This document shows, piece after piece, positions 1 to 12,359 of a stretch of 64,000 nucleotides of DNA. Origin of the DNA: Enoplolaimus lenunculus (lineage: Eukaryota; Nematoda; Enoplea; Enoplida; Thoracostomopsidae); contig JASANG010003775.1 of assembly GCA_030248215.1 (NCBI GenBank), forward strand, positions 89,508-153,507. Reading direction: 5' to 3'. The translations under genes were made by a program, and so were the position numbers. The notes under the pieces are model-generated. The model made no database searches. It had not been told where the DNA came from and worked only from the letters and a program-made list of their open reading frames with translations. Positions within the stretch are counted from its first letter, which is position 1; each line of letters starts with the position of its first letter.

Positions 1-219
1 CCATGGTTGCTGCGTCAGCCAACTCTTTCCGCTGTACGTTCTATCATTTAAAAACGCTGGTTCAAATTAATTTTTATCGATACAAAAAGATTTAAATAAG
101 TCAAGATTCGGATCCTGAATTGTTAGTTATCTTAGATCGAATTTGGATAAATCATTGGTTCAGTCATTTAGTGCTACAATGACTGCAACGAAGCGTGCTA
201 CTACATTAATCACACTTAC

Positions 220-3200
220 TTCAAGACGAATTATTGCGACATCCGATAGTTTCTTTGTCGTACGTTCTTTATCTAATGCATAATAATGCTTACCGGAGCA
301 AAAAATAACCTTGAAATAATAGAATTACGAAACTGAACCAAGTTATAGCGGAAATATTGAACTCGAATAAGAATTACAACTGCCTTATATTAACATAACA
401 TTGCCGCGTCCAGTTAGTGTTATTACAAATGCCGTACTGTAGTCTATTCAGAAAAGTGACATTTACCGGGGAAGTTGTTCAAGAAGGTTTAAAATTAATA
501 TCGGCATTTAGTGACGACAATATCATAAATACAAGCATAACGCAATTGTGAACAAACGTACTTTTCGTATAGAATTAAAGTCTGCCACAACCGGATCGGT
601 GAGTACAGTATTGAAATGCGTTCCAGGAGCCATTTCGGACAGCTCTGAGCAAGCGGCAGGCAGTCTAAGAATCAACTTCGGCGAAGCCACAACTAAAGGT
701 TTTCGATAATTCCGCACCATCTACAAAAACAAAAAGTACAAATTTTGTGTGAATAGACTTTTTGCAAATTATTGTTTTAATCTGGTGTTGTTGTACTGCA
801 TTTCGCTTAAACGTATACTAATAAAAAGCATTAAACCTGAACCAGAATATCTGCGGATGCGCTCTATTTATTTTGAATAATACAATATCAGTATTGCACT
901 GATTTTTTTACCATTTTTGCTAAGTTTACATTCTACGTTTAGTTAAGAACGACAAAAAATGAAGCGTTAAGTAAACACAGCACATTACCTGTCTTCGTAA
1001 TAGATGAAAATACTGCGCTGCGGTGGTAGGCTGAGCGAACTCAAAGTTCACATTTGCACCATCGATACCACATTCTTTACTGTCAGTAAGCTTAAAATGA
1101 ACAGTCAACGTAGTATTTTTAATTTGCAAGCTAGTTCCAAAGAATGTACTAACGCAGATACAAAATTTTATGTTTCGCATTTTCATGATACACTTAGCAT
1201 TTTCACGGGTCCAAAAATGTCAAATAATAATTTTTTCAAAATGATTCAAATCAAAGTATGAAACGAAAACAACTGTTTTTCGAGAATTATTTTCACTCAT
1301 CAATGAGTAGACCGTCAGTGACTAACGTCTGTATTGATCAATATGCAATACTGAATATACAAACATTTTCGTAGAATACGCAGTCACCAGTCAGAAACTG
1401 CTTTTACCAGTAAAAATTGCTGTTAAGTATACTTTGTAGAGCAAAACTTGTGTTATAACCAACACGTCATTTTGAGTACATATGGTTGTGTAAGCGTATT
1501 CACATTTTCACATTCTTGTTACTGCTAAAAATACACGATTGAAAAATTGACAGACAAAAGATACTTCAGTTTACGGATGTAGGAATATTATAGGTTGTGA
1601 ACGGAAATGTAGGGCAATATACCGACCTGCAGAAACCTCTCTATCCTGCACGAGGAATGTTCAGGTCCTGCGCCGTCCAGGCCATGTGGTAAAAGCATCA
1701 CTAACCCACTTTGTAACAACCATTTAGCTAAAACAAATTATGCTGTGCGATAGCCTTCACTTCACTTTACAACATTTTCAATTATTTCAAATATGATTTG
1801 ACAAAATATCGATAGATTAAATTTAGCTGAATAATTAAAATTTATTAATTGTAAATAGATGGTGAATTTTCTAACAGTTACACCGCATTATACAATTTCT
1901 ACAATATGCGTACAGTAGGAAACATTTGAGGGGTATTGTGATGAACAGCAAAGCCCAGCGCACTGAAGGTTTTTGACTTAAGTGTGCAGCACATTGAAGC
2001 CAGAGCTTAGGAAACAAATAGCTTTAGTGTTCATCACGCTACCGCCTCACAAAAGTAACCTAATTTAAAAATGATATCGTGGAAGTTGCATTAGATACAT
2101 ATAAAAACACAGTTTCTTGCCAGAACGCCAAATTTGAGAACAAGTAGAATGTATTTAAAGGGATATACGAGCTTATTTATACCGCTGCTACAGCTAACAA
2201 CAAGTAATTTTGGCGCAATATTAATTAATCCAAACCAGACAACATACTTTCGCCAGAGGTTACAAAGGTGTCAATCATAATTTGAGCACCGTTGAAAAAA
2301 TCGCCAAACTGGGCTTCCCATATAACAAGCCTTTGTGGTGACTCGATACTCATGCCATATTCAAATCCAAGTGTGGCTTCTTCTGATAAAATGCTGTTCG
2401 CAACCTGAGATATATGAAACCAAACAATGGGAAAGATAAAGTTTTTTATGAATGGATAAACCGGTTGGGAACTGTCAAAAATATATAGCGTTCATTGTAT
2501 TCCGAGCTGCACGCTACCCGCGGGAAACGCGGATACAGGTAAGAAAATTTTGACGCCGGCATTGCTGCAGGAAAAGAACTTCAAAGCGCGGGTAAAAATT
2601 TTTCTTTACCCGCCTAAAATTTTCATAAAAATAGCAAACAGCGGTTTAATGTACATAGCTAGTATCCCTCGCAAACAAAACTGGTTGCTAGGATTACGGT
2701 TCCGGTTGAATGAGGCCCATGCACGCGAGCATACTTTCCACATACATTTCAACAGAAATGCATGGAATACAGCTTATCATTATAGCATTTGGAGACATTC
2801 TTCGCTGTTCATATAGAGGTTATATTTTTCTTTGCCTCGGAACAATATGTTCACAAGTTTTCTGAATGAAACCTGAAGACAAATTGAGACGAAATCAAAA
2901 ACAGTGTGATTATACGATCTTAACTACAATGATTTCGTACAGACAAGGACAAGAATGTTTTGATTTATAGATCATGATTACCCATCAGCAAACCACCTAG
3001 TTTTACCAGGAAAGGCGGGTAAACGAATTTTGAACGGGTATACCCGCGGGTAAATAAAATTTCCACGGGTAAAGCGCAGCGCGGGTAAAATTTTTTTACC
3101 TTTTCGCAATTCTGATTGCACTTACTTCGAGAAAACCCGTTTGATTATCGCACATATGATTTAGCGGAATATACTGCTGTCCTTCGACCGTTTGGTCCGT

Positions 3201-6200
3201 AAACACTGCATGTCGCTGACTAAAAGTTCCTCGACCCACATCTTGGCCACTGATGCGAACATGAAAACCTAAAAATGCTGGCAACACTGGCAACTATAAT
3301 TTGGAAGCAATCGTAAGAATTGCAACCAGAACTGACTTCCACATTGTATTGTCACGAAGAATTTAATAAATTTAATTTAGGCTTATTAATAAAGTCAAGG
3401 TGGGTGGACGATATATCACATAACAAGAGTGTGCAACTGGGTACATTCTGTGTACAAAAGAATGTACCCAGCGCACGTTGCGTTTTTGGCTGACCTCCCC
3501 CTTATTTAGAGGGGGTGTGGTTGAAATTCGCACAGAGCGAGAGAAATACATAATATGCCATGTGCCAAAAAGTGTTCCATATATAATGTAAAAACTACAG
3601 AATATTATATCATAATACATTGACCTCCTTCTAAATAAGGGGGTACAGGAAAAATGCAATGCGTGATGGTGCTTTTTGTGCCACGCGAAATCCGACAGGT
3701 GCATATTCTTGTTTGTGATCATCCACTCTCAATTAAGCTGATATGCAAAATAGCTATTACCTAACAATTCAATTATCGGTATTGAAGGTATTTAGATAAT
3801 TTATTCAGATTCCCCACATCCAAAAGCCCTTTATTGCTGAAATTAGATTGCTTGCAACCCTAATAAATAGAAAAATATTGTAAAAAATCCTAATTTAGGC
3901 TTATCAATTATGCTAATATGCAAATTAGCTATTAGCTAACTATTCAATCATCGGTTTTGGACATTTGTAATGAACAATTTAAGATTCCTCGCACCCAAAA
4001 ATTAGGCTAACTAATTATGCAAGTTACCCTGTAGATGTTTGTTAAAATCCGTTCAGCGGTTCCTGAGATTCTTTCCGGACGAACAGACGGACGGACATCC
4101 ACCTTTCAACAACCAAGTACAAAACATAAAACGCTTCACGAAACTCCGAGCTGCAGTCGGATGTTCACTTCGCTCAACAGTTTTTCAGTCTTTTGGGTGT
4201 TAAGATAATCAAGCGCGAAAAAGTCGAACAAATTAAAACATATGAGTCAAATTTACCATCTATCATTAAAGATCCGAACGCCAAAGCTTCAGTCGAAGCA
4301 AAATCAAACCCAGTACCTTCTTCCACTTTTTTGTGCCTTGCACCAATGTGGATTTTTTTAAGGTGATCATGCACACTCTGAAATAAACAACAACAGACAA
4401 ACTCAAAATTATATTAAACCTCGGCAGAAACTATGCTACAAAATCTAGCCGCACCACAAAACTAAGAAAACAGACTAAAACATAATCACTCAATAAGTCA
4501 ATAATAGTCTAAAACTTAGCATACACAATTTCGCGGGGTCGTTTGGTTTCCAAAAACTCGCCAGAATCATCTGCTTGCCATTCGCAATGTGAATACTATT
4601 CCTTACTACTCCTGCCAACTCCACAGACAGATCATCCATTAACAAGCACATTCAGCAAACCATAAAGTTCCACTACGAATTAAACAACTTACAACAGAAT
4701 CTGGAACTTTTACAGAATGTGCCGCGACTCTTCGTAACGTATCAAGCTTAACACCAGTATCCCAAATTTGAATTGCATTCGGGGCTTCCATCATTTTTTT
4801 CCAACGATCTTTTAAATGTGTCTTCTATAAAAAAATACGGTAGTAACAATAGCGTAATTAGCACAACCACAGGTTAACACTGAAGGTTCAATTCACAAGA
4901 GTTGTTAACACATAAATCATGCAACGTAACGTCACATTATTCTAACAGCTTAGTCATGTCTTAAAAAATTTGCCTTTTATAACTACACAACGCAAAGGCG
5001 CACGGGTCATTATAAAAAGGGCTGACAATTTTGCCCAAAAAGTCAACAATGTCGTCCAAAATAAATACAAATAGGTCAATTAAAAACTCTCGTTAACAAC
5101 ATGTTCTATACCATCATCCCGTTAAGAACTAGGCGAGAAAAAATTTTGTCCCAGTTAAAGGGTGTGTAGTCCACCCAGCATGTACATGTATGTGTTTATG
5201 TTGTAACAAAATTGACATACTTTAGGGACATAGGACTGGATCTGTTCGAAGTCAGCTTGCAGCTCCTGCTTTGTAGTGTCAATAGCATTACTCATTTCGC
5301 TTTGCGAAATTATCCCTTTATTCTGAAACAAAAATGGAAAATTGATAAAAATGCTAAAAAAACAGCATAAACGTGATACACAGGAATATTTAAATATAAA
5401 CAGGTATATAGAATACATTCACTACTGAATACTACAAAACCGCTAAATATACAGTAACCTACAGATTATATTACTTACGATAAGTTTAACAGCGTATCGT
5501 GCAGGCACTGTTTCATCATAACGCGGTTTAATTTTGGAGTACATATGTGGTTGTGTAAATGTCGGGTCATCTAACTCGTTATGGCCCCACATACGAAAGC
5601 AAACCAAATCAATAAAAATGTCTTTTCGAAACAATTGTCGGTACTGCAACGCAAGACGTGTCGCTCGCACAAGCAGCTGGAATATAATGACCTATTGCAA
5701 CAATACTAGTCTGCAAAAAATAAATTTAAATAGATCTTCAATTTGTCGGGTTTTAAATGGAATAAGTTACGACTATTACGACTACATTAATCTGTCATAA
5801 GCAGAAAACGTTTATTAAACAAACTCACTTCCGGATAATCTCCATTAATATGAATTACAGGCGCGGCAACCAACTTTGCAACATCGGTACAGTAGCGCGA
5901 TGACCTAAGCATATAAAAACATCACATGATTCATCTTCAACACACTCATGCAAGTATCAAAATCTACAAAACAAAAATGTTCATTTATGAACTGCATTTC
6001 AAGTCCGCTTATTAAACCAAGTTTAGGGGCAATAGCTTAGTTTAATCTATTTCAATATCGGTTCATATCCGACAGAATAGACATACAGCCAATTAAATCG
6101 CCGTAAACACGGCTATTTATAGCAAATAACACATTACATTTCGCGTACCTGCCTTTGTCCGCAGTAGTTGTGAATCCAACCTGATTATTGACAACCAAGT

Positions 6201-9200
6201 GAATCGTACCGCCACATCGGAAATGTGGTGTCTGCGAAAAGTTAAGGGTTTCTGCAACGACACCCTGTATTAAAATATAGTCAAAATTTCAGATCGAAGT
6301 CAAGATATAAAACCAGAACGTGCAATAAGGAAACAGTCGTTTAACTCACAGGGTCACAGCATGAAACTTGCATGCGAATTCTATACAGAGGGTAACCAGA
6401 AATGTCAACCACAATGTGGTCTATTCCAAACTCCGACAAGAAACCTTATTTACTCCATCGCACTCGTAGTTTGTAAACAACTGAATCAATAAATGTAATG
6501 ACTGGGAAGATTTTGCAAGATATAGTGGCAGTCACTAGGGAGTGTTTGCGCGTTGGGGCTTCTCTGTTAAAATAATTGGCACACAGCTCATTTTTAGAAT
6601 GAAAAATTTCACACCAGAGTTACAAAAACATAAAGTATTAACCCCCCCGCGCGCGCACAAAATCCAGCTGCCGCCACAGGAAACATAGCGTACCTGGCCA
6701 GCTACTGAAGCATCTCCATGAATCATTATTGGCAATGCCTTTTCACCAGGTAATGCATCAGATGTTTTTGAGTAATCACCCGCACTATAGGTTTGCTCTC
6801 GTGCACGACATTTGCCAACTACTACAGGATCAACAGCCTAAAATACAAAATAATTAGAAACCGCAAATTGTACTTGCAACTGCGCCGTAAAAAGTAGTAT
6901 ACATTATAATACTCCGTAAAGTTTTCGATTCTGTTTGAGACAAAAGGTGTGGCATGAATATATAATGAAAAATATAAAAACTTTTACCTTACTTCTAGAT
7001 GAGAAGGATTCGGTAACAAATTAACATGTACTGGATCCTTGCCATGAGAAACATCAACTGATGTACCTGAAATCAAAGTTTTTTCTGAAAATATTTCCTG
7101 TGCATATTATGTTGGCTTTTTGCAAAACTCTTGCGGTTAACATCAAATGTTTAAAGATCTCAAAATAGGTGCTTAATACACGTCTATACGTCTTGTTATC
7201 CAAAACCACAATAAACGTACTTAAATGCGACAACACATCACCCAACGCATTCACGTCTTCGGGAAACTCAGGCATTCCTTTCATCTAAAACTAAGCAACC
7301 AAACATTAAAATTTCAGCATACCGGTAGCCCAAGGTGCTCTATGCTATAGTGTTGTTAATTTTTTCGAGTTCAGCGCTGCACTATTGTTCAGCATTATAT
7401 ATAACTAAAATACAATAAGGTGTAAAAATACCTTTTGAAACATATGAACAGCAGGATATCCCAGTAAAGTTACCAACAGATTCAGCCGACCGCGGTGTGG
7501 CATTCCAATAATAATATCGCTTATGCCAACTGTAAATGATAACAATACACGCAAGCATGCAGCAAACAACTGTTGAGTAACTTCTTGTTCAAAGTTTAAC
7601 ATGTAAGTAACGTTCAGCATGAAGATAAAATAATACAACAAAACATCAACGAATCAATTTTAAAGTTAAATTAAATAAGCCGGTTAGTTGCTCATACGTT
7701 TACAAGGCACAATATACCAGAGAACAAGATTTAACTTTCAAAAAAACGCAGGACTTACAATCAGGCGATGAACGAAACAACTCCCAAAAGAATCCCATCA
7801 TCGCCTCTGCTCCTTCACCACCGTAACGTTTCACTTGAGCGAATTTCAAGGCAAGGAAATTGTCAAACGCCTAAATTCATTTAATCGTACACCGCACGAC
7901 AGACATTAACGGAAAAATTGGCTTATTTATTAGAGTGTTACCAGAATTCCGATCCCGGTGAATTCTGATTTATGTTTAGTTCCAATTCCTTTTGCAGGCA
8001 TAATCGTATTTTCAGCGTTTCTATTAGTGATGAACTGATATACTGGTATCGGTAAACCAGTAGGATTCCTGCATTTTCAAAATTTAAAGCAATTTTTAAC
8101 ATTTTGTTAATTTAGCAGAATCTGCCATACCGAAATCATTTTGGAGTGTTTAATTTTTTATGCGGGAACAATTATTATTGAAATCCTTAACATAAACCGT
8201 TAACTAATGTTGTCATAGTTGTATGAGCATACGCTGCTGTTTTTTGTGTTCGTTTTTGGGCGCTGTAATTTCATATGGCTCCATACGTTTAGGTTCAATT
8301 GAAAGAAAACATTGCACCATGCGTAACAACAGTTCGTTTCCCATTTTCATGTATAGACGCGGAAAAGTTCTAACGATGTACATTATATTTTGCACACCTC
8401 CAACAACAATATATAGCGCTTGGCCCTGACGCAGGGTAACAACAAAGAATATACTGTATTACTAAAATATTATTTTCGGTTGTCAGAGCGTCTTTTTACA
8501 TAAACAACAAATCTGCGGGACGCGCTGATATGAGAGTAGCTTCCGTAAAAATATGCTTAAAAACTGGGTCACTAGTTCATCGCCGTTTGTTTCTCTGACA
8601 CATTTTTTCTACAACTTGTCAAGCACGAAGCCTACACCGAAACTACTGCGGCATTAAAAAATGGGTTCATGCAACGTTGGTATGCAGATCCTTAGCTCGA
8701 CATTCTGTGGGTCTCGAAGGAGTGGAGGTAACTTCAACCGGAGAAATCTTGAGCGGAGGTAGTTTTTACCGACAAAATTTACTGTTTTTTCAGGGAAATA
8801 ACATTTACCCGTGCCTGATCGCTCGTACGTATATAACGTGTGAACACACTTTGCAAGCTTACCCATTATAATCATAAGCACAGAAATAATTCTACAAAAC
8901 AGTGTGTTTTTCTGCCACAGTAAGTGAATCTTTTAAGGCCAAGAAGTTCCCCGTAGTACCAAGCTATTCATGTTTTGGTTATGTAAATAGGCTTGCGGCA
9001 GAAAAAATTCCAAACTTGGTTAAAATAGTATATAATGTATCACCTGGCATTTCAGCATAATTTTCGCCAAGTGTTTACACTCTTCACTATTTAGCCGCTG
9101 ATATGCTAATGCTTCATAGTTTTTCGAAAGCCACAATCGTTCTTCTTCTGACTAGAATAACAACACGTTGTAAACAATAAATCCAAACGAAAGATGCAAA

Positions 9201-10375
9201 ATTCTTTCAAAGTAATGAAAATACCTAGATGTACACATCTATGCAACCATCTTTAAACTGGCACGCCGACTGTGCTACGAAATACTCATAGAATAACAGC
9301 GCTCATCCCACTTCATTCATACTTTAATAATAGGTATGAAGGTACTTGTATTTTCAGTTCCAAAATAAAAGAATACTTATTTTCAAATATTAAAAAATTA
9401 CCTCCAAGTAATCTAATTCCACACTCATTGGACCGCAATAAATAGCTTTTAATTCTGACACAAGATCTGACATTGTTGCATTTTCAGGTAATTGCACATC
9501 TGTCAGTGAGCCAAGCGATTCTGAAGACATTCCAATATTCTGGCGCAAACAATATCGTTCACAACCAAGAATCTCAGCATTACTGAAACGAATAAGAATA
9601 ATATATTAGACATGTGGCTTCAATTTTGAAAGAAATACTGAACCGGGACGCGGAATTTTAAAAACAAATCGCGATTATTCCCAAAAAAATCCGGGACCAG
9701 CAACATTGGAACAAAAATACAAAAGTACATCTTCTAACATAATCTCAAGTAATTTTGTATATGATTAAGCGTAGGTACGGAATAGACCCAGCAGAGTGTT
9801 AATAAAATTTGGGATTCGGCAAAACTTGACTGCTTGGCTTAAAAATAGATTCGATTTTAAATCTTGAATACAGCGACGTTCGGCAGAACCCAATTATGTT
9901 TCCTAAATTTAGTTAAACTAGTGCTTCTTTCAATGGCTCCCGGTTACATTAAATATCCAATTCGTTCAGGCAATATACAGCTTCCATGTTGTTATTTTTC
10001 TATCAAAAACATCGATCAGCGGCCAAATGAAACTACAAATACCCGTATCGATACGAGAGGTATTTAAGAATAACAAAATTCAAACTTCAAATTGGAAATC
10101 GATAAGCTAGCAGCGCTTTAGAAAGTGGGAATGGGTAAAATCATAGGTTTCGTAGCAATATTCTTCATCCTATTCCAAGTCCATAATTATTTTTGTAGTT
10201 TACTTAGCTGGAAACCGAAACGCTTACACAACAAAAGATCTTACCGAAGATTGTAGTCAAAGCAATAAGGCTTAAATTCTGCGTTGCTTTCAAGCGGATC
10301 TAACTTTGCCAACTTATGCCCATGGCGGCGAAAAGTGTCAATTAATACAGCAACGCTTTCATTTTCAGGTAATTT
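220..10375 (-). CDS. DHTKD1: 2-oxoadipate dehydrogenase E1 (DHTKD1/OGDH-like), 20 exons, partial at both ends
   Basis: Thiamine-diphosphate E1 subunit that decarboxylates 2-oxoadipate in mitochondrial lysine/tryptophan breakdown. Exons, 5' to 3' on the minus strand: 10375-10245, 9582-9402, 9151-9044, 7870-7759, 7529-7432, 7284-7221, 7066-6993, 6837-6694, 6264-6149, 5904-5829, 5676-5479, 5322-5221, 4824-4693, 4377-4257, 3268-3126, 2404-2248, 1727-1627, 1090-989, 720-562, 309-220. All have AG/GT ends and the phases chain through 803 codons (human protein is about 919). Landmarks in order: [36 protein letters not shown], the TPP-binding block [10 protein letters not shown] with [78 protein letters not shown] and [15 protein letters not shown] and GRGTFSQRH favour DHTKD1 over OGDH. 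About 60 N-terminal residues (mitochondrial leader) were not located. About 55 C-terminal residues lie beyond base 1. The reading frame shows no lesions. Boundaries are set by eye. Confidence 0.93.
2500..3110. repeat. Repeat-rich intron of the DHTKD1 gene with GCGGGTAAA motifs
   Basis: This lies in the intron between exons 3268-3126 and 2404-2248. Clusters of GCGGGTAAAATTTTT and its complement occur at both ends (about 2516-2625 and 3001-3102), separated by about 370 bp of ordinary AT-rich sequence. The two clusters are partly inverted relative to each other, which fits a small non-autonomous element with repeated subtermini. No terminal repeat or target duplication could be fixed. Confidence 0.4.
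3403..3720. repeat. Intronic inverted-repeat insertion with strong hairpin
   Basis: Within a DHTKD1 intron. GGGTACATTCT at about 3440 pairs with AGAATGTACCC at about 3461 across a 9-base loop, and the flanks (GTGC/GCGCAC) extend the pairing. Two further inverted blocks follow: CCCCCTTATTTAGAGGG at about 3496 and CCTTCTAAATAAGGGGG at about 3627. The pattern suggests a decayed foldback element. GTGGACGATA at its left edge resembles the flank of the element at 47.4 kb. Confidence 0.45.
3725..4171 (-). mobile_element. Helitron-like or MITE element with internal ~170-bp repeats, copy B (truncated)
   Basis: Minus-strand copy of the family best seen at 16492-17595. Its 5' part (about 4171-4035) has GTTTCGTGAAGCGTTTTAT, then a GTCCGTCCGTCTG run and CTCAGGAAC. 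About two and a half internal units follow, with TAGCTAATAG, GCATATTAGC and GGGTGCGAGGAATC-like blocks. The 3' terminus with the TAGTCCCACTA hairpin is missing. It sits in a DHTKD1 intron. Confidence 0.6.
7871..9043. other. Longest DHTKD1 intron inside the conserved body (1.17 kb)
   Basis: Spans the gap between exon 9151-9044 (ends KIMLKCQ) and exon 7870-7759 (begins AFDNFLA). Short open frames occur here on both strands, but none has protein-like composition or flanking splice logic. No recognisable repeat family was seen. Confidence 0.6.
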
Positions 10376-10645
10376 CTGAAAGAAAACGTGTAATTCTAAA
10401 TGTACCTAGTGGAACGACATATATACATACCTACAAACAAATCCAATATTAAAGAACAGAAACTTACAATTGTGCAAAAACAACCGAACATACTCGGCAA
10501 TCATGCATATACGCATACTTCAGTGCAGGGATGGACGATCTTGGTCAAAACTAAGACCCGCGACAGAGAAACGATTTCCCGAGACCTCAGTTTATTGTTA
10601 TTCATTGTTAACCGTTAATTAAAATAAAAATGAAATTCTTGTAAC

Positions 10646-10722
10646 CTGGGTGCAACTGGAATTACAATTTACCGGAACCGGAAGGTGAAAAATGCCAGAA
10701 CCGGAATTCCGGTTGCACCCTG
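10646..10722. mobile_element. 77-bp miniature hAT-like MITE with perfect 8-bp target duplication
   Basis: Ends are CTGGGTGCAACTGGAATTAC and, inverted, GGAATTCCGGTTGCACCCTG. The element is flanked on both sides by CTTGTAAC (10638-10645 and 10723-10730). The 8-bp duplication and CAGGG-type termini point to hAT mobilisation. It is an internally deleted form of the 372-bp family seen at 25764-26135. Confidence 0.8.
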
Positions 10723-10804
10723 CTTGTAACCTAAGTTTTGAGTGCTTTTGTCGAAGCTCATTGTTGTTTTCTATACTAATTAAAAAGTAAGTATATCCGA
10801 GCTT

Positions 10805-10837
10805 TACTTTTGATACATGTAGTTCCACTACGACTGG
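10805..10837 (+). repeat. Solo 3' end of the Helitron-like family
   Basis: Contains TGTAGTTCCACTACGACTGG, matching the 3' termini at 17576-17595 and 37950-37969: a 5-bp stem GTAGT/ACTAC followed by GACTRG. No element body is present upstream. It may be a remnant or a very short relative. Confidence 0.4.
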
Positions 10838-11154
10838 CATACATATAGTTCAAATTCAAATAAAATACCTTTCATTTCGTTCATTTTACTTCGTGGAGTA
10901 GCAAGCCCTAAATTAAAATTTTCGTTGAGTAATCTGAACACAAATTAAAAACGGTCCGGGTTAGAGTGCAGCGAATAGTGACTTTGTTCAGTTGGAAAAT
11001 TGGAAATATGCGCATTCACCACCATTTCGATACCCGATTTCACACTGTTTCGACGATTATCGTGCCGGCCGTGCTTATCGCCTTCTGGCAAAGACCTTGT
11101 GTTTTCAGAGCTGTATTGTAAATTTTAAAACCGTTTTACTTATATACTAACAAA

Positions 11155-11733
11155 TTACTCACAACAGTTAAATATATACGTTATTAACTCCATTAAGCGG
11201 TATAGTATATCATAAGTATAATTCCGGGACTTTGAAGCACTTATTTTAGAAAGTTTAACAGTTTCTATTGTGCGACAGCTATACATAAAAGTTTTTAGCG
11301 TTTTATAAAGAGAGTAAAATTCTTTAAAACTTTTGGGATCTAGCAGTATAATCTGAGCAGAGTCGATATTATCAGAGGCAGCTCGTAAGTTGCCCTTCAA
11401 GTGATATAGATTTCGACACCGCGTTCGTTTTTCCTGCGAACTGTTTACAATTGCGTCTGAGTTTTCAGAAACTTCAGTATTTTCATCATCTGTGATAATG
11501 AATCGTTCAAAGTCAGACTTGTTTGTTGGATTTGGCATTGGTGTTTCAGCAGGTCTGACTTGACGGGTTTGATTTCTATTTTGTTTGGCGCTTCTGCACA
11601 GGAGTTGGCAAGTAGTCAGAATTAGACAGAATGCTTCCAAATCGTTTACTTGGTTTTCAGCCTTTTCCTGATCAGTATTTTGATTGATATTAACGGATTT
11701 CATACGACTCGACGACTCGCCGTACAGAACCAT
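11155..11733 (-). CDS. Hypothetical 192-codon open frame
   Basis: I do not recognise the product. The frame runs ATG to stop without interruption, unusually long for this AT-rich DNA. The translation is hydrophilic: an acidic Ser/Asn-rich middle (FIITDDENTEVSENSDA), then a more helical C-terminal third ending YNCCE-like (YIFNCCE). No domain, signal peptide or membrane segment is visible. It lies upstream of the placed DHTKD1 exons on the same strand, so it could be a single-exon gene, an exon of an unrelated gene, or transposon-derived coding sequence. The start codon lies inside an 80-bp near-palindrome (11696-11776), which argues for a mobile or recently rearranged origin. Confidence 0.3.
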   Translation of the reverse strand: MVLYGESSSRMKSVNINQNTDQEKAENQVNDLEAFCLILTTCQLLCRSAKQNRNQTRQVRPAETPMPNPTNKSDFERFIITDDENTEVSENSDAIVNSSQEKRTRCRNLYHLKGNLRAASDNIDSAQIILLDPKSFKEFYSLYKTLKTFMYSCRTIETVKLSKISASKSRNYTYDILYRLMELITYIFNCCE

Positions 11734-11776
11734 TATCCATTGGATAGTGGGCCGGCACGGCGAGTCGTATGAAATC
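11696..11776. repeat. 80-bp near-perfect palindrome
   Basis: GATTTCATACGACTCG at the left is mirrored by CGAGTCGTATGAAATC at the right. The centre CCATTATCCATTGGATAGTGG is itself self-complementary. One 8-bp indel (an extra GACGACTC in the left arm) and a few mismatches separate the arms. It is a cruciform-capable sequence covering the start of the 192-codon frame. Confidence 0.7.
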
Positions 11777-11968
11777 TTATGGTGGACCTAATTCAACGCG
11801 TAGCTAACGTAGATGAAGTTGAATTCAACGTCGTTATTGCAGTTTGCAGTTAAAGTTGAATTGACGTAGTTGCAATAGTTCACGTTGAAATGGGAAAAGC
11901 AGGTACGGTTGACGTTGAAATGTTTTCTGCTGCGTTTGTGAGTAGTATTTGCACGCCAATCAACTATA

Positions 11969-12358
11969 CAGGGTGCAAAGCGGAACCGGATTGTACCGGA
12001 ATCGGAATTGGAACAGCAAATTTATATCGCAACTGTAATCGGAATCGGAATTAAAAATTTTGAGACTGTACGGATAATTTGTACTGACAAATATTCTGAT
12101 TTACGGTGTATGTTGGCTGGCAACCATTTTCAAAAAGGTTGCAAGAACAAGCTGGCGATGATTTTTTGATTCCTTAAATGCTAATCTACAAGCAATCATT
12201 GATAAGTTAACTCATCGAAAGCAATTTAATAGATGAATAATACAGAATTTTTACGCAACGTATCTGAATAAGTAAGACTAAAATTCAAGTTTCAAAATTA
12301 CGATTCCGATTGATTGTGCAATCGGAATCGGAACTCGTTTTGAATCGGAATTCTAATG
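11969..12358 (+). mobile_element. CAGGGTGCAAAG-family MITE, left copy beside the LINE
   Basis: Begins CAGGGTGCAAAGCGGAACCG, followed by CGGAATCGGAATT-rich sequence, then GTTGGCTGGCAACC and a TACGCAACGTATC block. It ends within CGGAATTCTAAT, just before the LINE. The family consensus (compare 24476-24816) continues about 30 bp to a GGTTGCACCCTG end that is absent here. The same family lies inverted on the far side of the LINE (14787-15085). Confidence 0.7.
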
Positions 12359-12359
12359 T

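Noticed and set aside
1-60. Possible next DHTKD1 exon at the left edge
   Set aside because: The open reading does not match the expected LCPFP...HIWSQEEPQN region; the C-terminal exon(s) probably lie outside the window.
10875-10917. Possible 5' exon of DHTKD1 (reads LATPRSKMNEMK)
   Set aside because: Good splice-like ends, but its phase cannot join the exon at 10375 without a stop, so it was not added.
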